Below are positions 1-5,320 of a DNA stretch of 6,578 nucleotides, piece after piece. The notes under the pieces were generated by a model. That model was not told the origin of the DNA and did no database searches. It worked only from the letters and a program-made list of their open reading frames with translations. Positions within the stretch are counted from its first letter, which is position 1. Each line of letters begins with the position of its first letter. A program made the position numbers and the translations under genes. The stretch comes from Pseudomonadota bacterium (GTDB lineage Bacteria; Pseudomonadota; Gammaproteobacteria; Burkholderiales; Burkholderiaceae), in the NCBI GenBank assembly GCA_029777935.1, contig JAKORH010000371.1, forward strand, positions 1-6,578. Direction: 5' to 3'.

Positions 1-189
1 CCCGAGCTGAACCCGGTCGAGCACGTCTGGGACGAGCTGCGCGAGAAGCACTTCCACAACGTCGTCTTCGACAGCATCGCGGCCCTCGAAGACCACCTCG
101 CCACCAGCCTGCTGACGCTCGAAAACAACCACCACCGGATCCGCTCGATCGTCGCCTGGCCGTGGATTATTAGTGCTTTATTGAATTAG
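1..189 (+). CDS. IS630-family transposase, C-terminal fragment (cut by window edge)
   Basis: This is the last 62 codons of a transposase open from the first base of the window; the upstream part lies outside. The reading begins PELNPVEHVWDELREKHF and ends RSIVAWPWIISALLN before TAG. The PELNPVExxW signature is the C-terminal DDE block of the IS630/Tc1-mariner superfamily, where the E of NPVE is the third catalytic acidic residue. The enzyme would cut and paste its own element, normally into TA dinucleotides. No frameshift or stop is visible in this part, so the gene may be intact beyond the edge. Codons become AT-rich over the last 10 or so residues, which fits the coding end running into the terminal repeat of the element. 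The family assignment is secure; whether the element is still active cannot be judged here. Confidence 0.9.
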   Translation, partial: PELNPVEHVWDELREKHFHNVVFDSIAALEDHLATSLLTLENNHHRIRSIVAWPWIISALLN

Positions 190-202
190 AAATGGAATAA
201 GC
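1..202 (+). mobile_element. Right-hand part of an IS630-like insertion sequence
   Basis: The transposase fragment and its AT-rich tail mark the 3' part of an insertion sequence. GC content falls sharply over about 165-200 and returns abruptly at GCCGGGGCCGGGG (201-213). In IS630 elements the transposase stop usually lies close to or inside the right inverted repeat, so the boundary probably falls between 189 and about 202. The left end is outside the window, so neither the inverted repeat nor the TA target duplication can be verified. The end coordinate is an estimate. Confidence 0.55.
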
Positions 203-218
203 CGGGGCCGGGGCGACA

Positions 219-1397
219 TCAGCTCGCGCGCTGCAGATACCGCGCCAACCGCTCCACCCCCTGCTCGATCAGCCCGTGCGTGGCCGCGAAGCACCAGCGC
301 ACGTAGCCTTCGCCTTCGGGCCCGAACGCAATGCCTGGCGCGAGCCCGAGGCCGACTTCGGTGACCAGCGACTTGCAGAACCTGAGTGAGTCGTCGGTCA
401 GTCCCGGCACGCGGAAGAACAGGTACATCGCCCCCGGCGGCGATGCCACTTCGATGCCCGGCAGCGCGCGCAGCCTCGCCACCAGAAGGTCGCGCGCGCT
501 CTTCAGCCGCGCGACCGTGTGCGCGATCAGCTCGTCGCCGTCGCGGATTGCGACGATGCCCGCGCGCTGCACGAACGTCGGCGCGCACGAGGTGTTGAAC
601 TCGACCATCTTGGCAAAATTGGCGATGAACGAGCGCGGCGCCACCAGCCAGCCGACCCGCCAGCCGGTCATCGTCCACGTCTTCGAGAACGTGTTGGCGC
701 TGATGAAGCGTTCGTCGGGATCGATCTCGCCCAACACGCCCGGCGCGTGCTCATTGGCGTAACCCTGGCCGTCGAACACGATGCGCTCGTACGCGTCGTC
801 GGCCACCAGCCAGATGCCGTGCCGGCGGCAGTGCGCGAGCAGTTCGTTCCACTGCTTCTGCGGCATGACCCAACCGGTCGGATTGCCGGGCGAATTGACG
901 ACCACCATCTTCGTGCCCGGCGGCGCCGCGTCGAGCAGGCGCTGCAGGTCGAGCGACCACGCACCGTCACGGCACGCGAGCGGCACGCGCGCCACCTTGC
1001 CGCCTACGATCTGCGGCTGCGCGGTCACGTTCGGCCATACCGGCGTCACGATCGCGACTCGCTCGCCCGGCTCGATCAGTGCCTGCGATACCAGCGACAG
1101 CGCATTGACGCCGGCGCTGGTGATCGCGATGCGATCGACGTCGATCGTCGCGCCCGGCCGATGCAGCCGATCGACGTAGCCGGCCACCGCCTCGCGCAGC
1201 TCGACGATGCCGAGGTTGTGGTTGTAGAAAGTTTCGCCGGCGTCGATCGACGCCTTGGCCGCGTCGCGGATGAATTCGGGCGTCGGCAGATCGCCTTCGC
1301 CGAACCAGAACTTGACCAGATCGGCGCGGCCGATCGCCGTGTTGGCGACCTCGCGGATGCGCGAGGCCGGCAGGACATCCAGAGAGGGTCGCAACAT
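219..1397 (-). CDS. PLP-dependent class I/II aminotransferase (aspartate aminotransferase-like)
   Basis: A 392-aa cytoplasmic enzyme predicted to transfer an amino group between an amino acid and a 2-oxo acid using pyridoxal 5'-phosphate. Fold-type I landmarks are all present and correctly ordered: NSPGNPTG at 168-175 (cofactor-contacting N172), the DDAY block at 200-203 (D200 for the pyridine nitrogen, Y203), SKTWTMTGWRVGW at 238-250 with K239 as the Schiff-base lysine and R247 for phosphate, and R367 in YVRWCF as the likely substrate carboxylate arginine. Length and both ends look complete for the AspB/class I family. The substrate cannot be fixed from sequence; aspartate, aromatic or branched-chain amino acids are all possible. 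The ATG at 1395-1397 has no clear Shine-Dalgarno; a GATAAT hexamer (complement of 1406-1411) sits only 8 nt upstream, so a very short leader is possible. It is divergent from the 1511 gene and converges on the IS transposase. Confidence 0.9.
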   Translation of the reverse strand: MLRPSLDVLPASRIREVANTAIGRADLVKFWFGEGDLPTPEFIRDAAKASIDAGETFYNHNLGIVELREAVAGYVDRLHRPGATIDVDRIAITSAGVNALSLVSQALIEPGERVAIVTPVWPNVTAQPQIVGGKVARVPLACRDGAWSLDLQRLLDAAPPGTKMVVVNSPGNPTGWVMPQKQWNELLAHCRRHGIWLVADDAYERIVFDGQGYANEHAPGVLGEIDPDERFISANTFSKTWTMTGWRVGWLVAPRSFIANFAKMVEFNTSCAPTFVQRAGIVAIRDGDELIAHTVARLKSARDLLVARLRALPGIEVASPPGAMYLFFRVPGLTDDSLRFCKSLVTEVGLGLAPGIAFGPEGEGYVRWCFAATHGLIEQGVERLARYLQRAS

Positions 1398-1401
1398 GGG
1401 A

Positions 1402-1414
1402 CGCGATTATCGCG
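1402..1414. promoter_or_regulatory. Perfect 13-bp palindrome (CGCGAT-T-ATCGCG) in the divergent spacer
   Basis: Six-base arms flank a single central T, ending 4 bp upstream of the aminotransferase start codon. It contains, on the minus strand, GATAAT, which resembles a -10 box. A bound protein here would block transcription or initiation of the aminotransferase gene, so it could be an operator. No regulator gene adjoins it, and a 12-paired-base palindrome in GC-rich DNA may also be chance. Confidence 0.25.
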
Positions 1415-1498
1415 CGTCGGCCTCACGTACATTGGCATCATCCGCGCCCTTGCTTCCTCGGCCACGCCGCGGGGCATGTACCCTTGCGGCTCGCAGCA

Positions 1499-1503
1499 CG
1501 GAG
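1499..1503 (+). promoter_or_regulatory. Ribosome binding site CGGAG deciding the 1511 start
   Basis: CGGAG lies 7 nt before the ATG at 1511. The frame is open further upstream to a TTG at 1484, but that codon has no such site, so the ATG is preferred. Confidence 0.55.
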
Positions 1504-1510
1504 TTGGCAC

Positions 1511-2203
1511 ATGGCAGGACAGTTCAAACCGGTCGCGTTCGAACCCTACGGAAGCCGGCGCAGGCGCACGCCCGTGCCGCGCTGGGTCGTGCTGTTGGCG
1601 GGCGGTGTCGCTCTCGGCGCCGCCGGCGTGGTCGTGATGCAGGAACGTTACCTGCCGCCGCGGCTGTCGGCGGCAGAATCGGCGCAGATGAAGAGCGCGT
1701 ACGAGCAGGCCGACGCCGAACGCACGCGGCTGAAGTCCGAGCTCACGGCGACTTCGCAGCGGCTTGACAAGGCGCTCGGTGACGGCAAGGCGCTCGCCGA
1801 TCAGCTCGCCGCGAACCGGGCCGCCGTCGACCGTCTGCGCGAGGACGTCGCTGCCGTGATCGCGTCGCTGCCGCCCGATCCGCGCGGCGGCACGGTCGAG
1901 GTGCGCGCCGGCCGCTTCACGGAGCAGCGCGGCACTCTTGCCTACGATGTCGTGCTGACGCGCGAGCCCTCCGCGGGCAAGCCGATGACCGGAGTGCTGC
2001 AGCTCACGCTGGCCGGCGAATCCTCGCGCGGCAGCGAATCGACGTTCACCGCCAAGCCGATCGATCTCGTCCTTGGCAGCCATGAGATCGTCCGCGGCAG
2101 CGTGCCGCTGCCCGACGGCTTCAGGCCGCGGCAGGCGACGGTGCAGGTGCTCGACCGCGCCGCCGGCCGATCGCTGGGGATGCGCGTGATGCTGGTCAAA
2201 TAG
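1511..2203 (+). CDS. Membrane-anchored coiled-coil protein, DUF6776-like
   Basis: A 230-aa protein of unknown function. A basic N-terminus (SRRRRTPVPR, 15-24) precedes one hydrophobic segment at about 25-43, giving an N-in anchor by the positive-inside rule. Then comes an alanine/charged helical stretch at about 53-118 with heptad-like spacing, probably a coiled coil, followed by a beta-rich C-terminal domain at about 126-230. The closing pattern, alternating strands and then SVPLPDGFRPRQATVQV (198-212), resembles the DUF6776 family of proteobacterial inner-membrane proteins; I recognise this from memory of the pattern and have not searched it. The soluble part would lie in the periplasm. No catalytic residues are evident, so a structural or scaffolding role is more likely than an enzymatic one. 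The gene starts 113 bp from the divergent aminotransferase and is followed 16 bp later by the 2220 gene, suggesting co-transcription. Confidence 0.75.
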   Translation: MAGQFKPVAFEPYGSRRRRTPVPRWVVLLAGGVALGAAGVVVMQERYLPPRLSAAESAQMKSAYEQADAERTRLKSELTATSQRLDKALGDGKALADQLAANRAAVDRLREDVAAVIASLPPDPRGGTVEVRAGRFTEQRGTLAYDVVLTREPSAGKPMTGVLQLTLAGESSRGSESTFTAKPIDLVLGSHEIVRGSVPLPDGFRPRQATVQVLDRAAGRSLGMRVMLVK

Positions 2204-2219
2204 GCGCGGGCCGCGCGAC

Positions 2220-2909
2220 GTGGCCGCCTCTCAGACGTCACCCGACGCGCGTACGGCCCTGCTCGCCGGTGCGACGGGTCTCGTCGGGCGCGCGCTGCTG
2301 GCGCGGCTGCTCGAATCGACCCGCTACGCGCACGTGCACGCGCTGTTGCGCCGCGCGGCGCCCGACCTGCCGGGGCATCCGAAGCTGCACGCGCACGAAG
2401 TCGAGTTCGCGCGATTGCCGCGGCTGCCGCACATCGACGATGTATTCATCGCGCTCGGCACCACGATCAAGGCGGCCGGATCGGAAGCCGCGTTCCGGCG
2501 CGTCGATTTCGACGCGGTGCTCGCGATGGCACAGGCGGCGCGCGCGGCTGGCGCGGGACGCCTGCTCGTCGTTTCGGCGCTGGGCGCCGATCCGGGGTCG
2601 CGCGTGTTCTACAACCGCGTCAAGGGCGAGATGGAACGGGCGGTGGCCGGGCTCGGTTACGAAAGCGTGGTGATCGCGCGGCCGTCGCTGTTGCTCGGCG
2701 ACCGTGCGGCGCTCGGGCAGTCGGCTCGCGCCGCGGAAGAGAGGGTCACGCGCTTGCTGCGCCCTCTGCGCGGCTGGTTGCCGCGCAGCGTGCGACCGAT
2801 CGACGCCGATGCAGTCGCGCGAGCGCTGCTGCACGCGGCCGCGCACGCGGAAGCGGGGGTGACGATCCTGCGTTCGGGCGACATGCAGTCGAAGCGCAGC
2901 GCCGGCTGA
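2220..2909 (+). CDS. NAD(P)-binding Rossmann-fold protein, atypical SDR (TIP30/HTATIP2- or YraR-like)
   Basis: A 229-aa soluble protein with the dinucleotide-binding motif GATGLVG at 17-23 right after the first strand. ALGTT follows at 78-82, VVSALGAD at 117-124 at the end of a strand, and YNRVK at 131-135, which fits the YxxxK catalytic pair (Y131, K135) of short-chain dehydrogenases. ARPSLLLGDR (153-162) is typical of the atypical SDR group that includes eukaryotic TIP30/CC3 and bacterial YraR-like proteins. The length is normal for that group. The reaction and substrate are unknown; the family often serves as a cofactor-binding or sensing protein. The start is a GTG with a weak ribosome site, 16 bp after the previous stop, consistent with translation from a shared transcript. 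No better start exists before the GATG motif. The C-terminal tail is short and basic. Confidence 0.82.
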   Translation: MAASQTSPDARTALLAGATGLVGRALLARLLESTRYAHVHALLRRAAPDLPGHPKLHAHEVEFARLPRLPHIDDVFIALGTTIKAAGSEAAFRRVDFDAVLAMAQAARAAGAGRLLVVSALGADPGSRVFYNRVKGEMERAVAGLGYESVVIARPSLLLGDRAALGQSARAAEERVTRLLRPLRGWLPRSVRPIDADAVARALLHAAAHAEAGVTILRSGDMQSKRSAG

Positions 2910-3427
2910 GATCGCTGCGTGGCGGTCCGTGCGCGAGCAAGGCCGCGGCGCTCGTCCGCGCAGGGGCCCGTGCCTCTTCACGCGGCCTGAGCTCCATCCC
3001 CATCGGGCGCAGGTCGCGACAAACGACCCGTTGCGCTGAGCCGAGGGCGGGGGCTGTGCGCCACGAGGGCGGAAGGAGATGGCGCTTGAATTTTCCGTGC
3101 CAACGGTTCGAGCCGATCTTCCCGTCGGCCGCGTCGCGCCGACAGCGGCGCGGTGTACGGCTTCATCGCTTCGGATGAGTCACAACCGAAGAACGGCGAC
3201 GTGGTGCGGACGGATTGCAGGCGACTTGCCTTCCTTCAGCAGACCTCGCTGACTACGCTGACAGCAGTTTCACAAGCACTGGTTCGCTGCGGTCGGGCCG
3301 GCGTGTGCCGCGATGAATGTCTCCGCCGGATACGTCGGGACACTCCATCACGCGGGCGCTCGCGCAGCGCGCGTTCGACCGGATGCGGCGCAATCGTCAG
3401 CCTCGCGTTCAAGGGGAGATCGACATC
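2910..3427. other. Long spacer (518 bp) with no supported gene
   Basis: Open frames here are short, arginine-rich, and lack convincing starts. The only strong Shine-Dalgarno-like string before the next gene's own is GGAAGGAG at 3071-3078, but it directly abuts an ATG (3079). A TTG 7 nt beyond it opens only a 30-codon frame. An inverted pair CTTCGG/CCGAAG lies at 3169-3174 and 3186-3191 with an 11-nt loop. Overlapping GC-rich complementary strings just after the upstream gene (about 2931-2961) could fold but have no T tract. The promoter of the 3428 gene must lie in this region or upstream, but no convincing -35/-10 pair was found. Confidence 0.5.
3411..3418 (+). promoter_or_regulatory. Strong ribosome binding site AAGGGGAG deciding the 3428 start
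   Basis: AAGGGGAG ends 9 nt before the ATG at 3428. The frame extends upstream to 3317, but those 37 residues are basic and unstructured and have no comparable site, so the 3428 start is chosen. Confidence 0.75.
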
Positions 3428-4450
3428 ATGAGCGAGTTCAGCGTCGCGTTTCACGCCGTCGGCAAGTCCTCGGAAACGGCGGCGCGTTCGATGCTGCGGC
3501 TGTTGCTGCCGATGCTCGGCAACCGCTGGCGCATGGGCGAAGCCGCCACCGCCGACCTCGTCATCCTGGATCCCGCCGCGCTGGAGCAACTGAACCTTGC
3601 CGGCCGTACGCGCGCCGACGCGCTCTACAGCGTGTTCGCGAACGCTGCGGAGCCGCCCGCGAATGCGTTCTGCGTGCTGCACAAGCCACTGACCAGCGCG
3701 CGCCTGATCGAGGCGCTGAACCAGGCGCAGGCGGAACTCGAACGCAGGCGCAGCGCAGTGAGCCCCACCACGGCACTGCCCTCCGACTTCGGCGCTGAAT
3801 CCGGAGCGAGCGGGCGAGCGATCCAGACGTCGATCCGCGCCGCCGTCGCGCAAGTGCTGCAGGATGACAAGAGCGCGATCACGGTGCTGAGCGCCGGCGA
3901 CACCAAGATCCTTTCGGCGTTGCCGGGCCGCGGTTTCACGACCAGGCTGACCGGGACCGAGATTGCCGTGCTGATGCGGCGGAACGAGCCGGCGCAGGTC
4001 GTAATCCTGACCGAGGACGAGCAGCAGGCGCTCGCAGAGCGCAAGCGCGATTTCGAGCCGCTGGCCAAGCTCGACTGGATCTACTGGATCACGGGAAAGG
4101 GGGGCGAGCTGCGGCCGGAGCTGCACGTGAGCAAGCTGTTCCGGCTCAAACAATGGCCGGACTTTGGCCGCCTGCCACACTATCGCGCCGACGTACGCCT
4201 GGCTACGATGCTGAAGGCCGGAGCTCTGACGGTCGGACAGCTTGCCGAGCGCGCGGGCGTGCGAATGGAGACCGCCGTCAATTTCATCAACGGCTGCGCC
4301 GCGCTCGGCGTGCTTGCCGGCGCGGAACCGCGCGGAGAGGCCGGCAAGGACAAATCGGCCGACAGTTCCGACCGACCGCCGCCGCAGTCGGCGCGCTCGG
4401 CCGGACTGCTCGGTTCGCTGCGCAGCGCGCTTGGGCTGGTCCGCCAGTAG
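3428..4450 (+). CDS. Unassigned 340-aa protein: degenerate receiver-like N-terminus and C-terminal helix-turn-helix-like segment
   Basis: I cannot assign this to a named family. The first 105 residues resemble a decayed response-regulator receiver. A strand ADLVILDP (42-49) ends in an Asp, and FCVLHKPLTSARLIEALNQA (81-100) matches the strand, conserved Lys-Pro and final helix of receivers. However, the paired acidic residues after strand 1 are absent and D48-K86 is 38 residues, shorter than usual. A proline/serine linker follows (about 108-130), then a middle alpha/beta domain (131-225, with strands ITVLSA and AQVVILTE). FRLKQWPDFGRLPHYRAD (238-255) precedes three short helices at about 258-296 that read like a helix-turn-helix or winged helix. 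The low-complexity tail (300-320) ends in an amphipathic helix (325-339). No transmembrane segment or catalytic signature is seen. The gene stands alone, with long spacers on both sides. A signalling adaptor or transcription-linked role is plausible but inferred from shape only. Confidence 0.8.
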   Translation: MSEFSVAFHAVGKSSETAARSMLRLLLPMLGNRWRMGEAATADLVILDPAALEQLNLAGRTRADALYSVFANAAEPPANAFCVLHKPLTSARLIEALNQAQAELERRRSAVSPTTALPSDFGAESGASGRAIQTSIRAAVAQVLQDDKSAITVLSAGDTKILSALPGRGFTTRLTGTEIAVLMRRNEPAQVVILTEDEQQALAERKRDFEPLAKLDWIYWITGKGGELRPELHVSKLFRLKQWPDFGRLPHYRADVRLATMLKAGALTVGQLAERAGVRMETAVNFINGCAALGVLAGAEPRGEAGKDKSADSSDRPPPQSARSAGLLGSLRSALGLVRQ

Positions 4451-4483
4451 TGGCGCCGTCTGAAATGCGGAACGATCAATAAT

Positions 4484-4510
4484 GTGCCGGACAGCCGTCG
4501 CTCCGGGCAC
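4484..4510 (+). terminator. Weak stem-loop downstream of the 340-aa gene
   Basis: GTGCCGGA (4484-4491) pairs with TCCGGGCAC (4502-4510) with one bulged G and a 10-nt loop, 34 nt after the stop codon. There is no T tract, so it is at best a weak or factor-dependent terminator, or mRNA 3'-end structure. Confidence 0.25.
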
Positions 4511-4714
4511 GACACGCGCGTGCGCGCAGAGACGAACAGGGCTCGCGCCCGAAAGCCAGTGATTGATCCGCAGATCGCCATGCGGCCCGGCGCCATGTTG
4601 CAGTTGTACCTTGCGCCTTGGCAGGCACTGGCATGGACGATCGATGAAGACATCGGAAAGCGAGCGACGCAGGTATTCGCCAGGCACCGCATCCGGCGAG
4701 AGCTTCCAGCATGA
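4484..4714 (+). CDS. Doubtful small ORF whose stop overlaps the DinB-like gene start (ATGA)
   Basis: A 76-codon frame from a GTG, or 44 codons from an internal ATG at 4580, fills the spacer. Its TGA overlaps the first ATG of the next gene as ATGA, the layout of translationally coupled genes. The second half reads as plausible protein (MLQLYLAPWQALAWTIDEDIG), while the first half is arginine-rich like random GC-rich frames. Neither start has a good ribosome binding site. About three quarters of third positions are G or C, below the level of the solid genes here. No family is recognised, and it may be chance. Confidence 0.18.
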   Translation: MPDSRRSGHDTRVRAETNRARARKPVIDPQIAMRPGAMLQLYLAPWQALAWTIDEDIGKRATQVFARHRIRRELPA

Positions 4715-5208
4715 TGACGAAGGAGACCGCGGTAATGCTTGCCCGGTACAGCGACTGGGCCGATCAGGTTCTGTTCAAAGCCATAGCAGACTTGCCCGAC
4801 GGCGCTGCGTATCGGCAGAGTTCGACGCTATTCGGCTCGATGGTTGGTACGCTCAACCACAACTACCAGGTTGACCTGATCTGGCGCGCCCATTTGTCGG
4901 GCGAGGAGCATGGGTTTTCCACGCGTCGCGATGTGCTGCATCCGGATCTCGGGGAATTGGTGAAGGCCCAGGCTGAAATCAACCACTGGTACATCAATTG
5001 GGCCCAGGCGCAGGATGCTGACAGCCTCGGCAAGCGCCTGAAATTCAATTTTGTCTCAGGCGCGCCGGGAGAGATGACACGCGGGGCCATGTTCCTGCAT
5101 GTCGTCAATCTCAAGACCTACCACCGCGGCTGGGTGAGCCAGATGTTCTTTGACTTCGGCGTGAAGCCGCCGGAGACCGACCTCAGTGTCTTCCTGTGCG
5201 AAGCCTGA
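4711..5208 (+). CDS. DinB/YfiT-like four-helix-bundle protein with one metal ligand replaced
   Basis: A 165-aa cytoplasmic protein of the DinB family (DNA-damage-inducible fold, usually binding one divalent metal through three histidines). Diagnostic segments are ARYSDWADQVLFKAI (11-25, helix 1), GTLNHNYQVDLIW (46-58, with H50), and HVVNLKTYHRGWVSQMFF (130-147, helix 4). Family members normally carry HxxxH in the last segment, as in NHxxYHRG. Here the first position is L134 (codon CTC) while H138 is kept, so only two of the three expected ligands remain; H130 is one helical turn earlier. Length and C-terminus are normal. The substrate is unknown: family members include thiol transferases (mycothiol- or bacillithiol-dependent) and many uncharacterised proteins. 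Start choice is uncertain among 4711, 4714 and 4735. The gene converges on gspF and is functionally unrelated to it. Confidence 0.85.
   Translation: MMTKETAVMLARYSDWADQVLFKAIADLPDGAAYRQSSTLFGSMVGTLNHNYQVDLIWRAHLSGEEHGFSTRRDVLHPDLGELVKAQAEINHWYINWAQAQDADSLGKRLKFNFVSGAPGEMTRGAMFLHVVNLKTYHRGWVSQMFFDFGVKPPETDLSVFLCEA
4720..4725 (+). promoter_or_regulatory. AAGGAG motif that could direct an internal start at 4735
   Basis: AAGGAG lies inside the first codons of the DinB-like gene, 9 nt before an in-frame ATG at 4735. The tandem ATGs at 4711 and 4714 have only a weak purine run upstream. Translation may therefore begin at residue 9 of the longer form, which would leave the four-helix core intact. 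Confidence 0.4.
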
Positions 5209-5209
5209 A

Positions 5210-5231
5210 TCGATCCATCGAGATGGATTGA
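5210..5231 (+). terminator. Stem-loop immediately after the DinB-like stop codon
   Basis: Nine base pairs including one G-T wobble (core ATCCAT/ATGGAT, 5213-5218 with 5223-5228) close a CGAG loop, starting 2 nt past the TGA. There is no following T run. It may be a terminator or a 3'-end stabiliser, and being symmetric it could also act on the convergent gspF transcript. Confidence 0.35.
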
Positions 5232-5263
5232 CATGGACCGCACACGCGAGACCCGGCCCGGCA

Positions 5264-5280
5264 CGGCGCTCGTTGCGCCG
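5264..5280. terminator. GC-rich hairpin between the convergent genes
   Basis: CGGCGC (5264-5269) and GCGCCG (5275-5280) form a perfect 6-bp GC stem with a 5-nt loop, in the 112-bp spacer between the convergent DinB-like and gspF stop codons. On the plus strand CCCTTCTTCC follows, a pyrimidine run that is not a proper T tract. It is a weak candidate for transcription termination. Confidence 0.3.
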
Positions 5281-5320
5281 CCCTTCTTCCGCACGCTGTC
5301 GCGCCGGCTCCGAGCGCCTC

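Noticed and set aside
201..213. GCCGGG tandem repeat next to the IS end
   Set aside because: Two copies of a six-base GC string are expected by chance in this composition.
519..1637. A 372-codon plus-strand frame over the aminotransferase
   Set aside because: It lies opposite an enzyme with all PLP motifs intact; its own product is Arg/Asp/His-rich with no recognisable motif.
1076..2083. A 335-codon minus-strand frame spanning the divergent spacer
   Set aside because: It joins antisense of the DUF6776-like gene to an out-of-frame reading of the aminotransferase, and has no start signal or domain.
2238..2981. A 247-codon minus-strand frame over the SDR-like gene
   Set aside because: It is antisense to a clear Rossmann-fold gene, and its composition is typical of shadow frames.
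3071..3250. Small gene after GGAAGGAG (ATG at 3079 or TTG at 3086)
   Set aside because: The ATG touches the putative ribosome site with no spacing, and the TTG frame is only 30 codons of Arg-rich sequence with no support.
3317..3427. N-terminal extension of the 340-aa protein by 37 residues
   Set aside because: The extension is basic and featureless, and the strong AAGGGGAG site precisely serves the ATG at 3428.
4608..4640. Possible sigma-54 promoter (TGGCAGGCACTGGCA)
   Set aside because: Spacing between GG and GC is 9 rather than the required 10 bases, and the -12 element lacks TTGC; it is just a short TGGCA repeat.
3236..4687. A 483-codon frame on the minus strand, longer than the gene opposite it
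   Set aside because: It is rich in Arg, Gln and His with no domain pattern or ribosome site, and runs antisense through the 3428 gene, which has a strong ribosome site and sensible secondary structure. It is a product of GC-rich codon bias.
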